Assembly (NCBI RefSeq): GCF_004379255.2
Contig: NC_056036.1
Coordinates: 3,596,001-3,660,000, forward strand
DNA: 64,000 bases
Origin: Salvia splendens
Taxonomy: Eukaryota > Streptophyta > Magnoliopsida > Lamiales > Lamiaceae
Direction: 5' to 3'
Shown: one piece after another, positions 23,218 to 34,408 of the stretch
How the letters are laid out: every line of letters starts with the position of its first letter
Numbering within the stretch: position 1 is the first letter of the stretch
Notes under the pieces: generated by a model
What the model saw: the letters and a program-made list of their open reading frames with translations, nothing else
Database searches by the model: none
Told to the model about the DNA's origin: nothing
Position numbers and translations under genes: made by a program

Positions 23218-23243
23218 TAACAAATCCATAGACCTCTAATTAA

Positions 23244-23408
23244 GGGATGGGATCCCCTGCTGTGGTGGGAGCACAGCAGGGGCTGCTGCTCCTCACAAAA
23301 AATATTTTAAATTTTTTTTTTTTTTAATAATTTGAATTAAATATTAAAATATTTGTATGGGAGAGGCACAGCAGCCCCTGCTCCCACCACAGCAGGGGAT
23401 CCCATCCG
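23244..23408. mobile_element. Mutator-like MITE, GGATCCCCTGCTGTGG family
   Basis: 165 bp with inverted ends GGGATGGGATCCCCTGCTG / CAGCAGGGGATCCCATCCG and an exact 9-bp duplication TCTAATTAA (23235-23243 and 23409-23417). A 9-bp duplication points to Mutator-like transposition. It sits only 27 bp beyond the Harbinger element. The same terminal word begins the larger foldback element at 54154. Confidence 0.9.
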
Positions 23409-23680
23409 TCTAATTAAACGTGTCTAAGACTAAAATAGTAGCATTATTAAGTTGAGTTAACATAATATAATCCAATTTCTTTGGACCTTCCAAGAAAACC
23501 AAAATATTGAATAAATAATAATTCATGATCAAATCAGTGATCAAGAGTACTAAGGTCGACTTTCTTATAAATTTTTGTATATCGATGTATAGATGTATTT
23601 TAAAATGACCCAATTGACAACCTAAAGTGATATCCCACCAACATATATATAATTTACTATTGAAAATTTATATGGCTAAT

Positions 23681-24481
23681 CAGGCACGGAACCAGAATTC
23701 TGAATAAGCCGGTGCTAAACTTACTACTTCATCCGTCCCACTTTAGGAGTCTCGGTTGAGTCGTACACATGTTTTAAGAAAGTGTTTGAGTGTGTAATAA
23801 ATAAATGTTGTACTGGATGTTGAGACCCACTTTCAACACTTTTTTACTTACTTTGAAGGCATTTTTTATTAGTTTATCCCAACAGGGACTCCTACAGCGG
23901 GAAATTGATCAACCGGAACTCCTAAAACAGGACGGAGGGAGTACTATAAAACAACAAAATTTTGTAATCGAAGGTGATGATTACCAAAAATTGAAAGTTT
24001 ACAATTCAATATTCTGATTTCAAACATTATCAAACTGTGACCTAAATTTTACTAAGTTTTTTAATTTAAATGAATATTATACCATATAAAAATATATGAA
24101 ATTTGTATTTGAAATTCAATTTGTAATTGTGTTTTCGTCATTTTATAAAAATTTTAAATAAATAAAGAAGGTAAGAAGTAAAAGATAAAAATATATAGTC
24201 TAAAAAATAAAGAAGTTAAGAATTATAGCAGTAGTATATACTGTATTCCCAAAATAAACAAAAGATGTTAAACGTAGGACCCACACAGCTGTAAAAATTA
24301 ATTTGTCATAATTACTCTCTAAATCTACCCTATTTTTTCACTTTCACCTCTTTCTCCCTCTCTCCTCACCTTCCTCCTTCCTGTCAAGAAATGTAGACAC
24401 AAGCAGCCATTGATGGGATTACCGGCACCGGCTAAGCCTCCGCTGGAGCGGCGGCTTGGCCCATGCCTGGGTCCGTCCCTG
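23681..24481. mobile_element. Non-autonomous hAT element (801 bp) with a nested Stowaway
   Basis: The ends CAGGCACGGAACCAG and CTGGGTCCGTCCCTG are inverted repeats, flanked by an exact 8-bp duplication TGGCTAAT (23673-23680 and 24482-24489). No transposase frame is present. A Stowaway MITE lies near its left end. Confidence 0.88.
23727..23941. mobile_element. Stowaway MITE nested in the hAT element
   Basis: Ends CTTCATCCGTCCCACTTTAG and CTAAAACAGGACGGAGGGAG are inverted and flanked by TA (23725-23726 and 23942-23943). Confidence 0.88.
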
Positions 24482-24489
24482 TGGCTAAT

Positions 24490-25855
24490 GCATTTATACA
24501 ATATTGTTAGCTGGCTGGCTATTGGTACCATATAATGACAAGGTATCTCTGGCATGGGACCTCTGAATAAGATGGATAACTATAAAGTTTCCCAAATTAA
24601 CTCACGTAACAAATTATACTTGGTAGTTGTTTATTATATATTAGTGCAATGATAATTTTATGAAATTAAAATAAATTAGGTTCTGATTGATAGTATCTAT
24701 TAAAAAAAGGATTAAGTGATGCCATGGGAGCAAATCATATCCCATATCAGAGAGCGAACTAGAGTGACAAACATATATATATATATAAGCTATCCCAATT
24801 CTATTAGTACGATTTTAATTGGCCAGAAGAGATTAATAGATTTTAAGACGGGTAATCCCAAAAAGACAGCGTGAATTTCACAATGAATCTTAATTGGCCA
24901 TGAATCACTGCTGGAAGACAATGACACAACTAGCCACAGTGCAATTTGTATAAAATGAAAATAAAATGGGTTCCAGTGGATATCTAACTAAAATGGATCA
25001 AGTGATGCGAATATAGCACATCTATATAAGTTAGTTGTAACATTCGATGCAAAAGTAGAGAGTAATTGTAGGTGCATAAGCATGAATAAATAGCGACTCA
25101 TATTTCTAAAAACACACACAGGGAGCATGGATTAGCATGGTCCCTGTGCAAACGCATAAATCGAGAAATGGTCCAAATTTGTCTGCAGGGACATAGCGCA
25201 GTTGGCAACGGAGGGACAGATCTTGTTGCAATTGAAATGGACCAAAAGAGAGATTCTAATAGAATGGAGGTATTGGATTGCATTTTCGAGGAGACCTTAC
25301 CATTGTAAGATGGGTGACTCCTAGGAAGCAACGATGTATCTAAGATTTTGTATTTAGTGCACGACAAATAATTAAAGTATATAACGAAATATTGCATCAG
25401 TCGGTGGCAATCGTTCCTTGAAGGTAGCAACACAACCAACAATACTGTAAGTGTCGACTCTTATTTTCCTTTTCTTTTTGTCACCTCCCTCTCCCTCTCC
25501 CTCTCCCTCTCCCTCTACTACAAATCACATTATCCTCAAAGGAATGTGCAAACTTATGAAGAGCTACTATACTTTTAAGTTTCTACGCAATGTGAAATAA
25601 TCCTTTTAATTTGCACTTTAGTTCGACAATGTGAAGCATTACTAAAAAGAAAAAAAATGTATGGATACAAAAATCGAGATATAATTAGTTGTGTTGGTAA
25701 ATTTTAAAAAATAACAATAATTTAGGAGGCAAAAGAAAGTGTCCCTAAATTAAGGACAAATTAACTTAAGTTTTTGCTCTTTTAGGACGCTTTCATTTGC
25801 GTCATAGCTCTAATTATTTTAGTTAAGACACCAACAATATATAAAACGCTTATTA
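24490..25855. other. Intergenic between transposons
   Basis: No gene supported. Words near 24680-24720 (GGTTCTGATTGATAGTATCTA) recur in diverged form near 24970-25000 (GGTTCCAGTGGATATCTA), suggesting an old duplication. The stretch 25190-25260 has a weak tRNA-like A-box (TAGCGCAGTTGG) and could be a SINE remnant. A short microsatellite follows at 25485. Confidence 0.5.
25485..25516. repeat. CTCCCT hexanucleotide microsatellite
   Basis: Five or more tandem CTCCCT units in a pyrimidine-rich stretch. Confidence 0.9.
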
Positions 25856-27518
25856 GAGCATCAACAGTGGGGCGGATGATAGTCTGCCCAATGCATCGGA
25901 TGTGCTATCGTCCGCCACTGTAGCAAGGCGGACGATGAGCCTTCGAACACGCATCGTCTGCGGTATCGTCCGCCCCACTGCGGGCGACGCAGACGATAGC
26001 ATGCGTTTTTTTCCCTTCATAATTCTATAAATAAATCACTCTTTCATTCACTCTACTACACTCCTCTATTCTCTCTTCCTCTATTTTCATCAATTCATAA
26101 TGAATTCGGGTGATTTCCCAAATCCAAATAGTCCCGACAGATTGCCGATGTTCAGCGGTAGTGCACGGTGGCCGAGTACGAACCCTGACCAATGCAGCCC
26201 CCTCAACTCCAACACCCAGTACGATCCGAATTTCAGCACGGATTCGTACGGGCTCTCTGACATGGAGCCGTCCCCCACCCGTCCCTCCGCTCGCGATCGC
26301 GCCTATGCCGCCGGCCCCGCCTCCCCTGTCATTGCCTCGGCATCCGCGCCAAAGCAGCGAAAGAAGAGGAACAGACACCGAGCCTAGAAGTTGCCGCCTC
26401 CAGAGGTGAATGAAGAATTCGTCCCAGGGAGGACGAACTACAGCCCCGAAGAAAGCATTCTTTTGACGAAGTGTTAGGTTGATATTTTAGAGGATCCAGT
26501 GTTTGCCAACAATCAAAAGCAAATCGCGAACTGGGAGCGCATCACCGATCGCTACAACGAAGCCAAGGCGGCGGCCTCGTAAAGCATCAGAGGGAGCAGC
26601 TGCGTAAGCACTGGGATCAAATCAAGAAGCAGCTCAATTTATCCTCGGCGGAGTATACAAAGTGCTTGAGGGGGCAGGGCAGCGGCGAGAATTTGAATGA
26701 TGTACACGATAAAGTGCTCACGTCGTACATTTCACTGTACGTCGAGTTCAAGCACTACTCCTCCTGGCTCATCGTGAAGGAGAAGCAGAAGTTTCAAGGA
26801 GGGATTCTGCCCATATCGTCTGCGAGGAAGAGGACGAAGAACACCGCTACCGGTGATTATACGAGCAGCGACAGCGGCGCACCTCCGATGGACCTCAACC
26901 AGCCGATGTACGAGAATGAGAGCTCCGGCATACCGGTGTCCTCCCGACGTCCCATTGGCAATAAGGCTGCCAAGAACAAGGGCAAGACGGAGGTGACGAC
27001 CTCACAGAACCCGGCCCCGACCCCAATTCTGATCCCGGCCCCAGCCCCGACTTCGGGTGCGGCACATGCATACGGGGATTGGTGAGGGCTGCCAACCAGA
27101 GGACGTTGTTGGACACACACAACGCCCTTAGGCAGACGGACGACCCGGAGGAAGCCCAATACCTCAAGAAAATGATCGAGAATCTCCAGCGCTAGTTGGG
27201 AATGCTTTAGACTAGCCTCGTTATTTGTAGTGCACTTATTTTTTATTTCCACTTTTGTAACTTTTTTTTAATTAAGTAAATGTAGGATTTGCCTTTAAAT
27301 TGTGGTGCTTTTTATTTATTTTGTTTGACATGTTAGCATACATAAAAATTAAATACAAAATAGAAGTATAAAAGCAAATCCTACATTTACATAAAATGCT
27401 ATAGGGCGGACTATAGAGCATCTCACTGCAGGTGGAAGGGTAGGAGAATAAAATGCTGATGTGACGGAGGATAGGGTGCCCTATAGGGCAGACTATAGGA
27501 CGCCCCATTGTAGTACAT
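25856..27518 (+). mobile_element. PIF/Harbinger-type element with a broken Myb-like ORF
   Basis: Left end GAGCATCAACAGTGGGGCGG preceded by TTA (25853-25855). The right end is worn (CCCCATTGTAGTACAT) and followed by TTA (27519-27521). Repeated GCGGACGATG / CATCGTCCGC words fill the left subterminal region. The interior carries a decayed relative of the accessory ORF. The right boundary is less certain than the left. Confidence 0.78.
26100..27210 (+). pseudogene. Broken Harbinger accessory Myb-like ORF
   Basis: Starts ATGAATTCGGGTGATTTCCC and reads a Ser/Pro-rich N-terminus ending at a TAG at 26385-26387. The same frame continues with KLPPPEVNEEFVPGR and FANNQKQIANWERITDRYNE after a second TAG (TKCxVDILEDP) and ends in a TAA at about 26580. 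The frame then shifts to KHQREQLRKHWDQIKKQLNL … QKFQGGILP … YTSSDSGAPPMDLN. A further shift near 27082 is needed for QRTLLDTHNALRQ and LKKMIENLQR. Alignment to the minus-strand copy at 27878-28934 shows the same domain order, so this is a dead copy of one family. Confidence 0.88.
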
Positions 27519-27877
27519 TTAGAAACACAAATTAGCATTCTTAATTGTATTAAAAATGTCTTTAAAGAATATTTTTTGCAGTGACGAAGCAATAAGACTA
27601 TTGTAATTATATGTGCACGGCGTAATATATTTACTAAATCAGACTTAGGGCATCAGCAGTGGAGCGCCCTATGGCGCGCCACGTCATCAGTTTTATCCTC
27701 CTTCACCCCCACCTGCAGTGGGGCACCCTAAGGCACGCCACATCATCATTTTATTGTTTTGTTTAATTAATTTAAATGTTTTCAAATAACAAGTAACGAG
27801 TAAATAAAAAACGTCTAAATAACAAATGGCGACGCATTAATAAAAAAGTTACACCATTCAACTTACAAAAAAAACAA

Positions 27878-28934
27878 CTAAGTTGGTGCAATTCCCAACT
27901 TCTGACGCAGCTCATCGATTAACGCCCGGAGATATTCGGCTTCGTCGGGGTCGGTACACTTCTTGAGGGCCTTGTGCGTCTGCAATAACGTCCTCGCCAT
28001 CGACGCTGTTGCCAACGACTCAAACGCGGTGGCCGTCTGGGTCGGGAGCGTTTCCGGGAACAGAGATGGGTTTGCAACGGTCGAGGATGAGGTCGCGGCC
28101 CCCTTCCCCTTGGCCTTCGCAGCCTTGACGCCGGGAGGACGTCGGGAGGACACCGGTGTGCCGGAACTCCCTTCATCCACGTACGTCCAGTTGAGGTCAA
28201 CCGGGTGATTGCCGCTGCCGCTGCTCGTGTAATCACCAGCTTCGGTGGTCTTCGTCCTCTTCAGCGCACCAGTGTGCAGAATTCCACCTTGGAACTTCTG
28301 CTTGTCCCTCAAGAGCGCCCAGATGGCCTCGTGCTTGAAGTCGCCGTACATCGACCGGTACGACAACAGCGCTTTAGCACGCACGTCGATTAAGCTCTCT
28401 CCGCTCCCATGTGCCCGCGTGAACTTCTCGAACTCTGCCGCGTACAAGTTCACTTGCTTCTTCACTTGATCCCAGTGCTTGCAGAGTTGCTCACGTTTGC
28501 GCTTGTACGCGGTCGGCGGCTTGGCCTCATTGTAGAGGCCGGCGATGCGCTCCCAGTACGCGACCTGCCTCTGGTTGTTCGCGAAAATCGGGTCTTCCGA
28601 TATATCTACCCAACACCGGGCCAAAATGAGGGTTTCGTCGTCGGTGTAGTTTACGGCCGGGGGCGTACTCATCGCAATTTCCGGGAGGCGGCAACTTCTG
28701 CGCCCTCTGCCGGTTCCGCTTCTTTTTGGCTGGAGCGGAAGCGGTCGCGGCGGGTTTGGGATCGGCCGCTGCGGCGTCACGGGGGGAGGGAGCGCTTGGT
28801 CGGTTTGGAGACGGCTCTATGTCAGACAACCCGTACGATTCCGTACTGAAATCGGGATCGTACTGGGTGTCGGCGTCGAACGAACGATATTCGCCGGGTT
28901 CTGTACCTGACCAACGCGCCTCTCCGCTAAACAT
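27878..28934 (-). pseudogene. Frameshifted Harbinger accessory Myb-like ORF
   Basis: Minus strand. The N-terminal part starts MFSGEARWSGTEPGEYRSF and reads through KLPPPGNCDEYAPGR. It then needs a frameshift near 28640 to continue as NYTDDETLILARCWVDISED, FANNQRQVAYWERIAGLYNE, REQLCKHWDQVKKQVNLYAA, DKQKFQGGILHTGALKRTKT and a C-terminal helix ending IDELRQKLGIAPT. The upstream ATG present in the sister copy at 26100 is replaced, so the true start may be lost. Long open stretches on either side of one lesion suggest recent inactivation. Confidence 0.85.
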
Positions 28935-29107
28935 AGGACTATTGGGACTTGAATCTATTTCGTAGTAATTATGTAATTGTAATAAGTTTCGAAAGTGAAA
29001 TCGTGAAATGAAATTACAAATGAACTCTATTTATAAAAAAACGAAACCGCGTGCCATCGTCCGCGTAGCCCACAGTGGGCCGGACGATGGCGCGGACGAT
29101 GGCCTAT

Positions 29108-30590
29108 TGACTCAACTTTATTTTACCCCAAATAATACCCGCAAGTGTACGGGGTTATCGTAGTAAATAGCAAGCAAGAGTATATCGTATCCCATATAGA
29201 CAATTAAGTGTCAACTTAAGTACCACGAACTAATTTCAACTAATATCCAGACGATCAGAAATTTTGGTTTTAAAACTAACAACTACTGAAAACATGTAAA
29301 TGCAGAGATTAAAGTAGAACACTTAACAAGAAAGCAATTAAGAAAGCTGTGTAAGATGATGGAGAAATATGCAGAATTCAAGGATCCGATGCACGACTCA
29401 TAGCCTAACCCAATTAAAACCAATTTACCATTTAAAGTCTCTAGAATTGTTGAATCAATCACAAAGGTAGATTAAACCCCCTCCCGGGGTGAGAAATCTG
29501 TAGATTATGTGTAATAAGTGAAGTCCCCTTCTAAATCTTAGACCTAACTCCCAAAGGTTTGATTAGATTAAAGATCCCACTCATAATCTCAACTCTCCCG
29601 AGTTTTATTGAATTAATGCGTGAATTATTCCTCTTTCAAGATTATTTATTTCATCTCCCGATTACTCTAAGAAACCCTACACTCCCAATTGGTGATCAAG
29701 CAATTGATAGGAAAAAGCACGAGAATAATTCAAACAATTACAATAGCAAGATAAAAATGAAATTAATTGGATTAAAACTATGAATCAATGCATCTTCACC
29801 AAGAATTCTACATAAAGTGTTTAGTTACTCATGTTCATGGTAGAAAACAAATAAAAACTAAGGCAAACAACGGAATTCATGATACGGATTACAAATGAAG
29901 GAGGAATTGAAGCTTGAATCTTCAATCTTCTTCCAAGAGTGCTTCCTAGAGAGAGAGTGTGTGTTTTGCGGCTGGTTCCGAATCCCCCCTCGTTGCCCTA
30001 GCTTTTCTCTTTTTTATTTCCCTTCAGAAAAATCACGTCTGGGCTAAAAATCGTCAGTCAGACGGACCCGGCCGGTTGGAATTATTGCACATAAAATCCA
30101 CCCGGTCGGGCAGAAGTCTCTGGACTCTTTATGAACAAAATTGGCCACCCGGTCGAGCAGAAGTCTCTGGACTCTTTATGAACAAAATTGGCCACCCAGC
30201 CGGGTGGAATTATTGCACATAAAATTCACCCGGCTGGGTAGCTCCCGGCAGTCCGCGCGGCTTTCGTAGATCGGTCATATATCTCTCATCCGAACTCCGA
30301 TTGAGGCGTGTGAGGTACCCACGCGAAGCTCTTTCGATGATGAAGACAATGGTACTCTCAAAATAGGATTTGGACCCCATATTGATAGGCAGATTAACGT
30401 TTGAAGCAGACCCCAGTCACGGCTTGGCTCATTTTGACCCTTTTTTACCTATTTTAACTTCAAACCCTGGATAAACTCATCAAAGCACCTTTATAGTGAA
30501 ATATAGACGTAAACTCAAGTAATATGCATTTAAACACCAATTATCATCACGTTTAACGCCCAATAAAATATTTAAAATACGAGTTTATCA
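29108..30590. mobile_element. Solo-LTR-like insertion (TG…CA) nested in a Harbinger element
   Basis: 1483 bp starting TGACTCAACTTT and ending GAGTTTATCA, flanked by an exact 5-bp duplication CCTAT (29103-29107 and 30591-30595). TG…CA ends with a 5-bp duplication are the mark of LTR retrotransposon integration. No second LTR, gag/pol frame or obvious primer-binding site is seen, so a solo LTR is the simplest reading. Near the left end lies the word CCCGCAAGTGTACGGG. A 47-bp unit starting CACCCGGTCG is duplicated at 30099-30192. Confidence 0.85.
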
Positions 30591-30903
30591 CCTATCGTCC
30601 GCGACCATCGTCCGCATAGGCCGCAATGGGGTGGACAATGGCGCGGACGATGGGCATCGTCCGCGCTATACTCCGCGCTCTTAGTATAGGGCGCGACGAT
30701 CGTCCGCGGCCTATGTCACGCACCCGCAATGGCGCGGACGATGGCGGGCGCGGACGATGCGCGCCATCGGGCGTGCCATCGTCCGCCCCATTGCAGATGG
30801 CCTTGTAGAAAATGTCATATACACACAGAAGGATTGAAAACCAGGTTCTGGCACATCAAAAAAAGTAGAGAATTCAAGATCCAAACATGGAGTACATTCA
30901 TTA

Positions 30904-32369
30904 GGCCATCCACAACGCTGTTCCTATACCGTTCCTAAACCGTTCCTTAAACTACTATTTGCGGGCCCCACTGTACTTTTTTACTCCATTCCTTAACTAA
31001 GGAACGGAACCTGCAACCCTCCGTTCCTTAACCGTTCCTTAACCGTTCCTTAAATTACTATTCATTCAATTTCATTTTTTATTTTTATTTCCAACTCAAT
31101 TCAATTAAAACAAACACACTTTAATAAAATTAAAATAACATTACAACTTAAAATTCAAAAAAATAGAAAAAGACATAATTAAAATCCTAAAAAAATAAAA
31201 ATTGACATAATTTAAAATACAATTTTATAGAGACAACCAAGAATAAGTTTGTCCCACATCGAAAGTGGAACATAAAACATTCAAGAATGTCTCTATAAAA
31301 TAGAGACAACCAAGAATGAGTTTGTCCCACATTGAAAGTGGAACATAAAACATTCAAGGTTGTCTCTATAAAATAGAGATAACCAAGAATGAGTTTGTCC
31401 CACATCGAAAGTGGAACATGAAACATTCAAGGATGTCTCTATAAAAGAGAGACAACCAAGAAAGAGTTTTTCCCACATCGAAAGTGGAACATAAACATTC
31501 AAGGATGTCTCTATAAAATAGAGATAATCAAGAATGAGTTTGTCCCACATCGAAAGTGGAACATAAAATATTCAAGGATGTCTCTATAAAATAGAGACAA
31601 CCAAGATGAGTTTGTCCCACATCGAAAGTGAAACAAAAAACATTCAAGGATGTCTCTATAAAATAGAGATAACCAAGAATGAGTTTGTCCCACATCGAAA
31701 GTGGAACATGAAACATTCAAGGATGTCTTTATAAAAGAGAGACAACCAAGAATGAGTTTTTCCCACATCGAAAGTGGAACATAAAACATTCATGGATGTC
31801 TCTATAAAATAGAGATAATCAAGAATGAGTTTGTCCCACATCGAAAGTGGAACAAAAAATATTCAAGGATGTCTCTATAAAATAGAGACAACCAAGATGA
31901 GTTTGTCCCACATCGAAAGTGGAACAAAAAACATTCAAGGATGTCTCTATAAAAGAGAGACAACCAAGAATGAGTTTCATAAATTCGCAAGCCCATCAAA
32001 TATATATGGGCTAATAAGAATTTCTATTATTCATTTATTTGTAAAAATTGTTTTTAAATATAAAAAACAATTTTTATAAATAAAAATATTTTTTTATTAA
32101 ATTCGATTTTTAATAAAAAAATCGAATTATTGCGTCACCGTGACGACGCCCACTCGCGGGGCAGCGAGTGGGCGTCACGCGTCGAATGGGAGGCCGCCAC
32201 GTCGCCTCGGCGCGTGGCGGAACGTGTCGTGCCGCGTCTCGCGGGAACGACACCCGGCACGGCACCGGCACGGAATGGCGACGACACGGGCGGCTGCAAC
32301 GCGTGCCGCCGCGGTTCCGTTCCTCCGGAACGAAATAAGGCACCGCAACGGCACGCGTTGCGGATGCTC
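30904..32369. mobile_element. PIF/Harbinger-type element containing a minisatellite
   Basis: Ends GGCCATCCACAACGCTG and CACGCGTTGCGGATGCTC, flanked by TTA (30901-30903 and 32370-32372). The left subterminal part repeats CGTTCCTTAACCGTTCC; the right is GC-rich. No protein is encoded. The central half is a 73-bp tandem array described separately. Confidence 0.83.
31229..31975. repeat. Minisatellite, 10 units of about 73 bp, with a four-unit higher-order period
   Basis: Ten units, each with GTCCCACATCGAAAGTGGAA (cores near 31252, 31325, 31398, 31471, 31543, 31615, 31688, 31762, 31835 and 31908), then CATTCAAGGATGTCTC, TATAAAA and AGAGACAACCAAGA. Units 3-6 and 7-10 share the same variants in the same order (AACATGAAAC, TTTTTCCCAC, ATAATCAAGA, CCAAGATGAG), showing duplication of a block of about 290 bp. 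Each unit joint reads TGTCTC-TATAAAATA-GAGACA or close to it, a palindrome around a TATA box. Apparent minus-strand open frames here are repeat translations and not genes. Confidence 0.93.
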
Positions 32370-34400
32370 TTAGAATTATATAATAATTAAATTACATATG
32401 AATTTTGAAAACTGAAATACTGAAAATCAATAAAAGATTTTAGAAAATACCTCAAATTGGAAAATTTGGTTCAAACCATGGTACTATGGAAGAATGTCCT
32501 GATATCTATATATATTGTTTTTCTTTTCCTAAAAAGAAAATAAGGTATGATTTAACTTTTTCTTTCAATAAATTGAGAATAATTGATCATGGTCAAAGTC
32601 GTAATAGTAATAACTCATTCTGAAAATTTTACTCCGGTAGTTATATTCATAATACAGTGATTACTCTATTTTAGATAACTTTATTTTGAAAGTATAAACT
32701 AATACTGTTAACCTGGGTGGTCCAATTGTAAAAAGGAATAAGCTCTACAATTGTCACGACTCATGCCATTCACGAAAAACAATTGGTAGAGGATAGTAGT
32801 ATTTTAATATTATAAAATTGATAAAATAAGTGACAGATAGAGAGAAAACTTACATAAATAAATACTCCTAAAGGCTATTAAAATAGAAAATAAAATTGTT
32901 TTTTGTGGAATAGTTTTGCCTTAAAGACACAAACCTCCATTATAATTTTTAAAATCTGAAGTGATATTCTTTTATAGGAGTGCGTTTCACTAAATTGGCA
33001 ATAAAATGTCTGAATTTATAACAACTATATTTGTTGAGGACGAAATTTCATTTGAGTTTAAGTTTATTAACAATAGTCTAATGCAAAACTAATAAAGTAT
33101 AAGAGAAATTAAGATAAAAAGAGATTGAAATATTTTTAAATAAAGAGTGAGATTTACTATGTTAGAACAAATCTTTACTAAAAATTAATTATAATTTTCA
33201 AAATAAAAAAATATAACTATTGAGTTAATGATGAGATGTAGTATAAAAATAACGTATTCTTTATTTATTAGTACTTTTTTCATCCACGAAAATATCTCAT
33301 TTTGTTATTTTAGGATGTCCACAAAAATTAGTCCTATTTCTAAAAATAGAAATGATCATTTCTTTTATTTTATTAATTTTTTATTAAAATCCATATTATT
33401 CAAATTATTTTATTTTGAATAGAGGGAGTAAATACAAGCGCACATAGCCCACCATTCATTGATAACAAAGCTTTAAAATATACTCACTTTGGGCAACATG
33501 TATTTATTGGTTTGAAAGCATTCAAACTCATTTAAAAACACAATAAATTACAATATTTTTCTATTAATTATAATTACACTAATGGTTATACTATGAGTAG
33601 TCGAGTATGGTTTATCGCGGTCTTATGGAAACCTGCCTCACAATTATACAACTAAATATTTGTAATTACAAAATTTTGAATATATAGTCAAATATAGTTT
33701 ACATCTAAATTATAATCCGTTTCATAAATTTTAATTACTTTGTCTCAGAAAATATTTTCCACTAAATAGAATGGGCAAATCACTAAATAAATATTATAGA
33801 TGATCAAATTTTGCTCTATCCCACTTTTCTAAATCTAAAAAGTTAATTATAAAAGATGAAATTATCTAAAAAGTTAATTATAAAAGATGAAATTATCTCA
33901 TTATTTCATTATCAGCTAATTACTTGTTGATGTGGTATCTATTTAAAATATTCGGATAACATTTACTTGGCAAGATGATATCAATTAAGTTTAAAACGAC
34001 GTTTGTCCACTCCTCTTAAATTGATTCACACATCAACACGTAATTTGCCAAAAAGGTAATAGTGTAGTTGAGAAATTGTCACTCTTTGAAATTAAATTTT
34101 AAGATTTTGGAAAATCTGTGACGCACCTGAATTTGATATCATGATATATTTGGCCATTTATTCCTTTAGAAATCACTAATTAAAAAGCATATAATACTAT
34201 GAGGGAAGCGCTGAAAACAAAACTAAAATAATGTAACCACAAATGTACCAAAACATCCCTACTAAATGCCCAAAAAGTCCTAGTTGCGTGCCCCATGGAG
34301 GGGTATTACAGACATAGCCGAATATTGTGGATGACACATCATTCGATGGCATTTTAGTGAATAACACATAAACTCGAGGGCAATAAAAACCCCTACTCGC
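32370..34400. other. AT-rich intergenic upstream of the EDA6-like gene
   Basis: No gene seen. There is an exact tandem copy of a 29-bp word (AAGTTAATTATAAAAGATG) at about 33839-33897 and possible MITE remnants near 33290-33430 (ATAGAGGGAGTA). The last few hundred bases should hold the promoter of the next gene. Confidence 0.55.
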
Positions 34401-34408
34401 TATATATA
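34401..34408 (+). promoter_or_regulatory. Possible TATA box for the EDA6-like gene
   Basis: TATATATA followed by a CT-rich leader (TCTCTCACTCTCCC and similar) typical of plant 5' UTRs. The start codon lies about 520 bp downstream, so the leader would be long. Confidence 0.45.

Larger units (their letters stand above)
27648..30802 (-). mobile_element. PIF/Harbinger-type element, minus orientation, split by an LTR insertion
   Basis: Left end GGGCATCAGCAGTGGAGCGC after TTA (27645-27647); right end CGCCCCATTGCAGATGGCC followed by TTG. Terminal and subterminal words CGCGGACGATGG match the neighbouring elements. It contains a frameshifted accessory ORF on the minus strand and, at 29108-30590, a foreign TG…CA insertion with its own target duplication. 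Without the insertion it is about 1.67 kb, close to the 25856 element. Confidence 0.8.

Noticed and set aside
25190..25260. tRNA-like A-box (TAGCGCAGTTGG), possible SINE or tRNA gene
   Set aside because: No convincing B-box (GGTTCGANNC) follows, no cloverleaf can be drawn and no target duplication is seen. At best it is a remnant.
31229..31975. CRISPR-like regular spacing
   Set aside because: The units are contiguous and alike along their whole length with no unique spacers, and the DNA is plant nuclear. It is a minisatellite.
31187..31999. Several overlapping minus-strand open frames with a recurring HVPLSMWDKL-type protein
   Set aside because: They are translations of the 73-bp repeat in different frames, with no gene structure or family resemblance.
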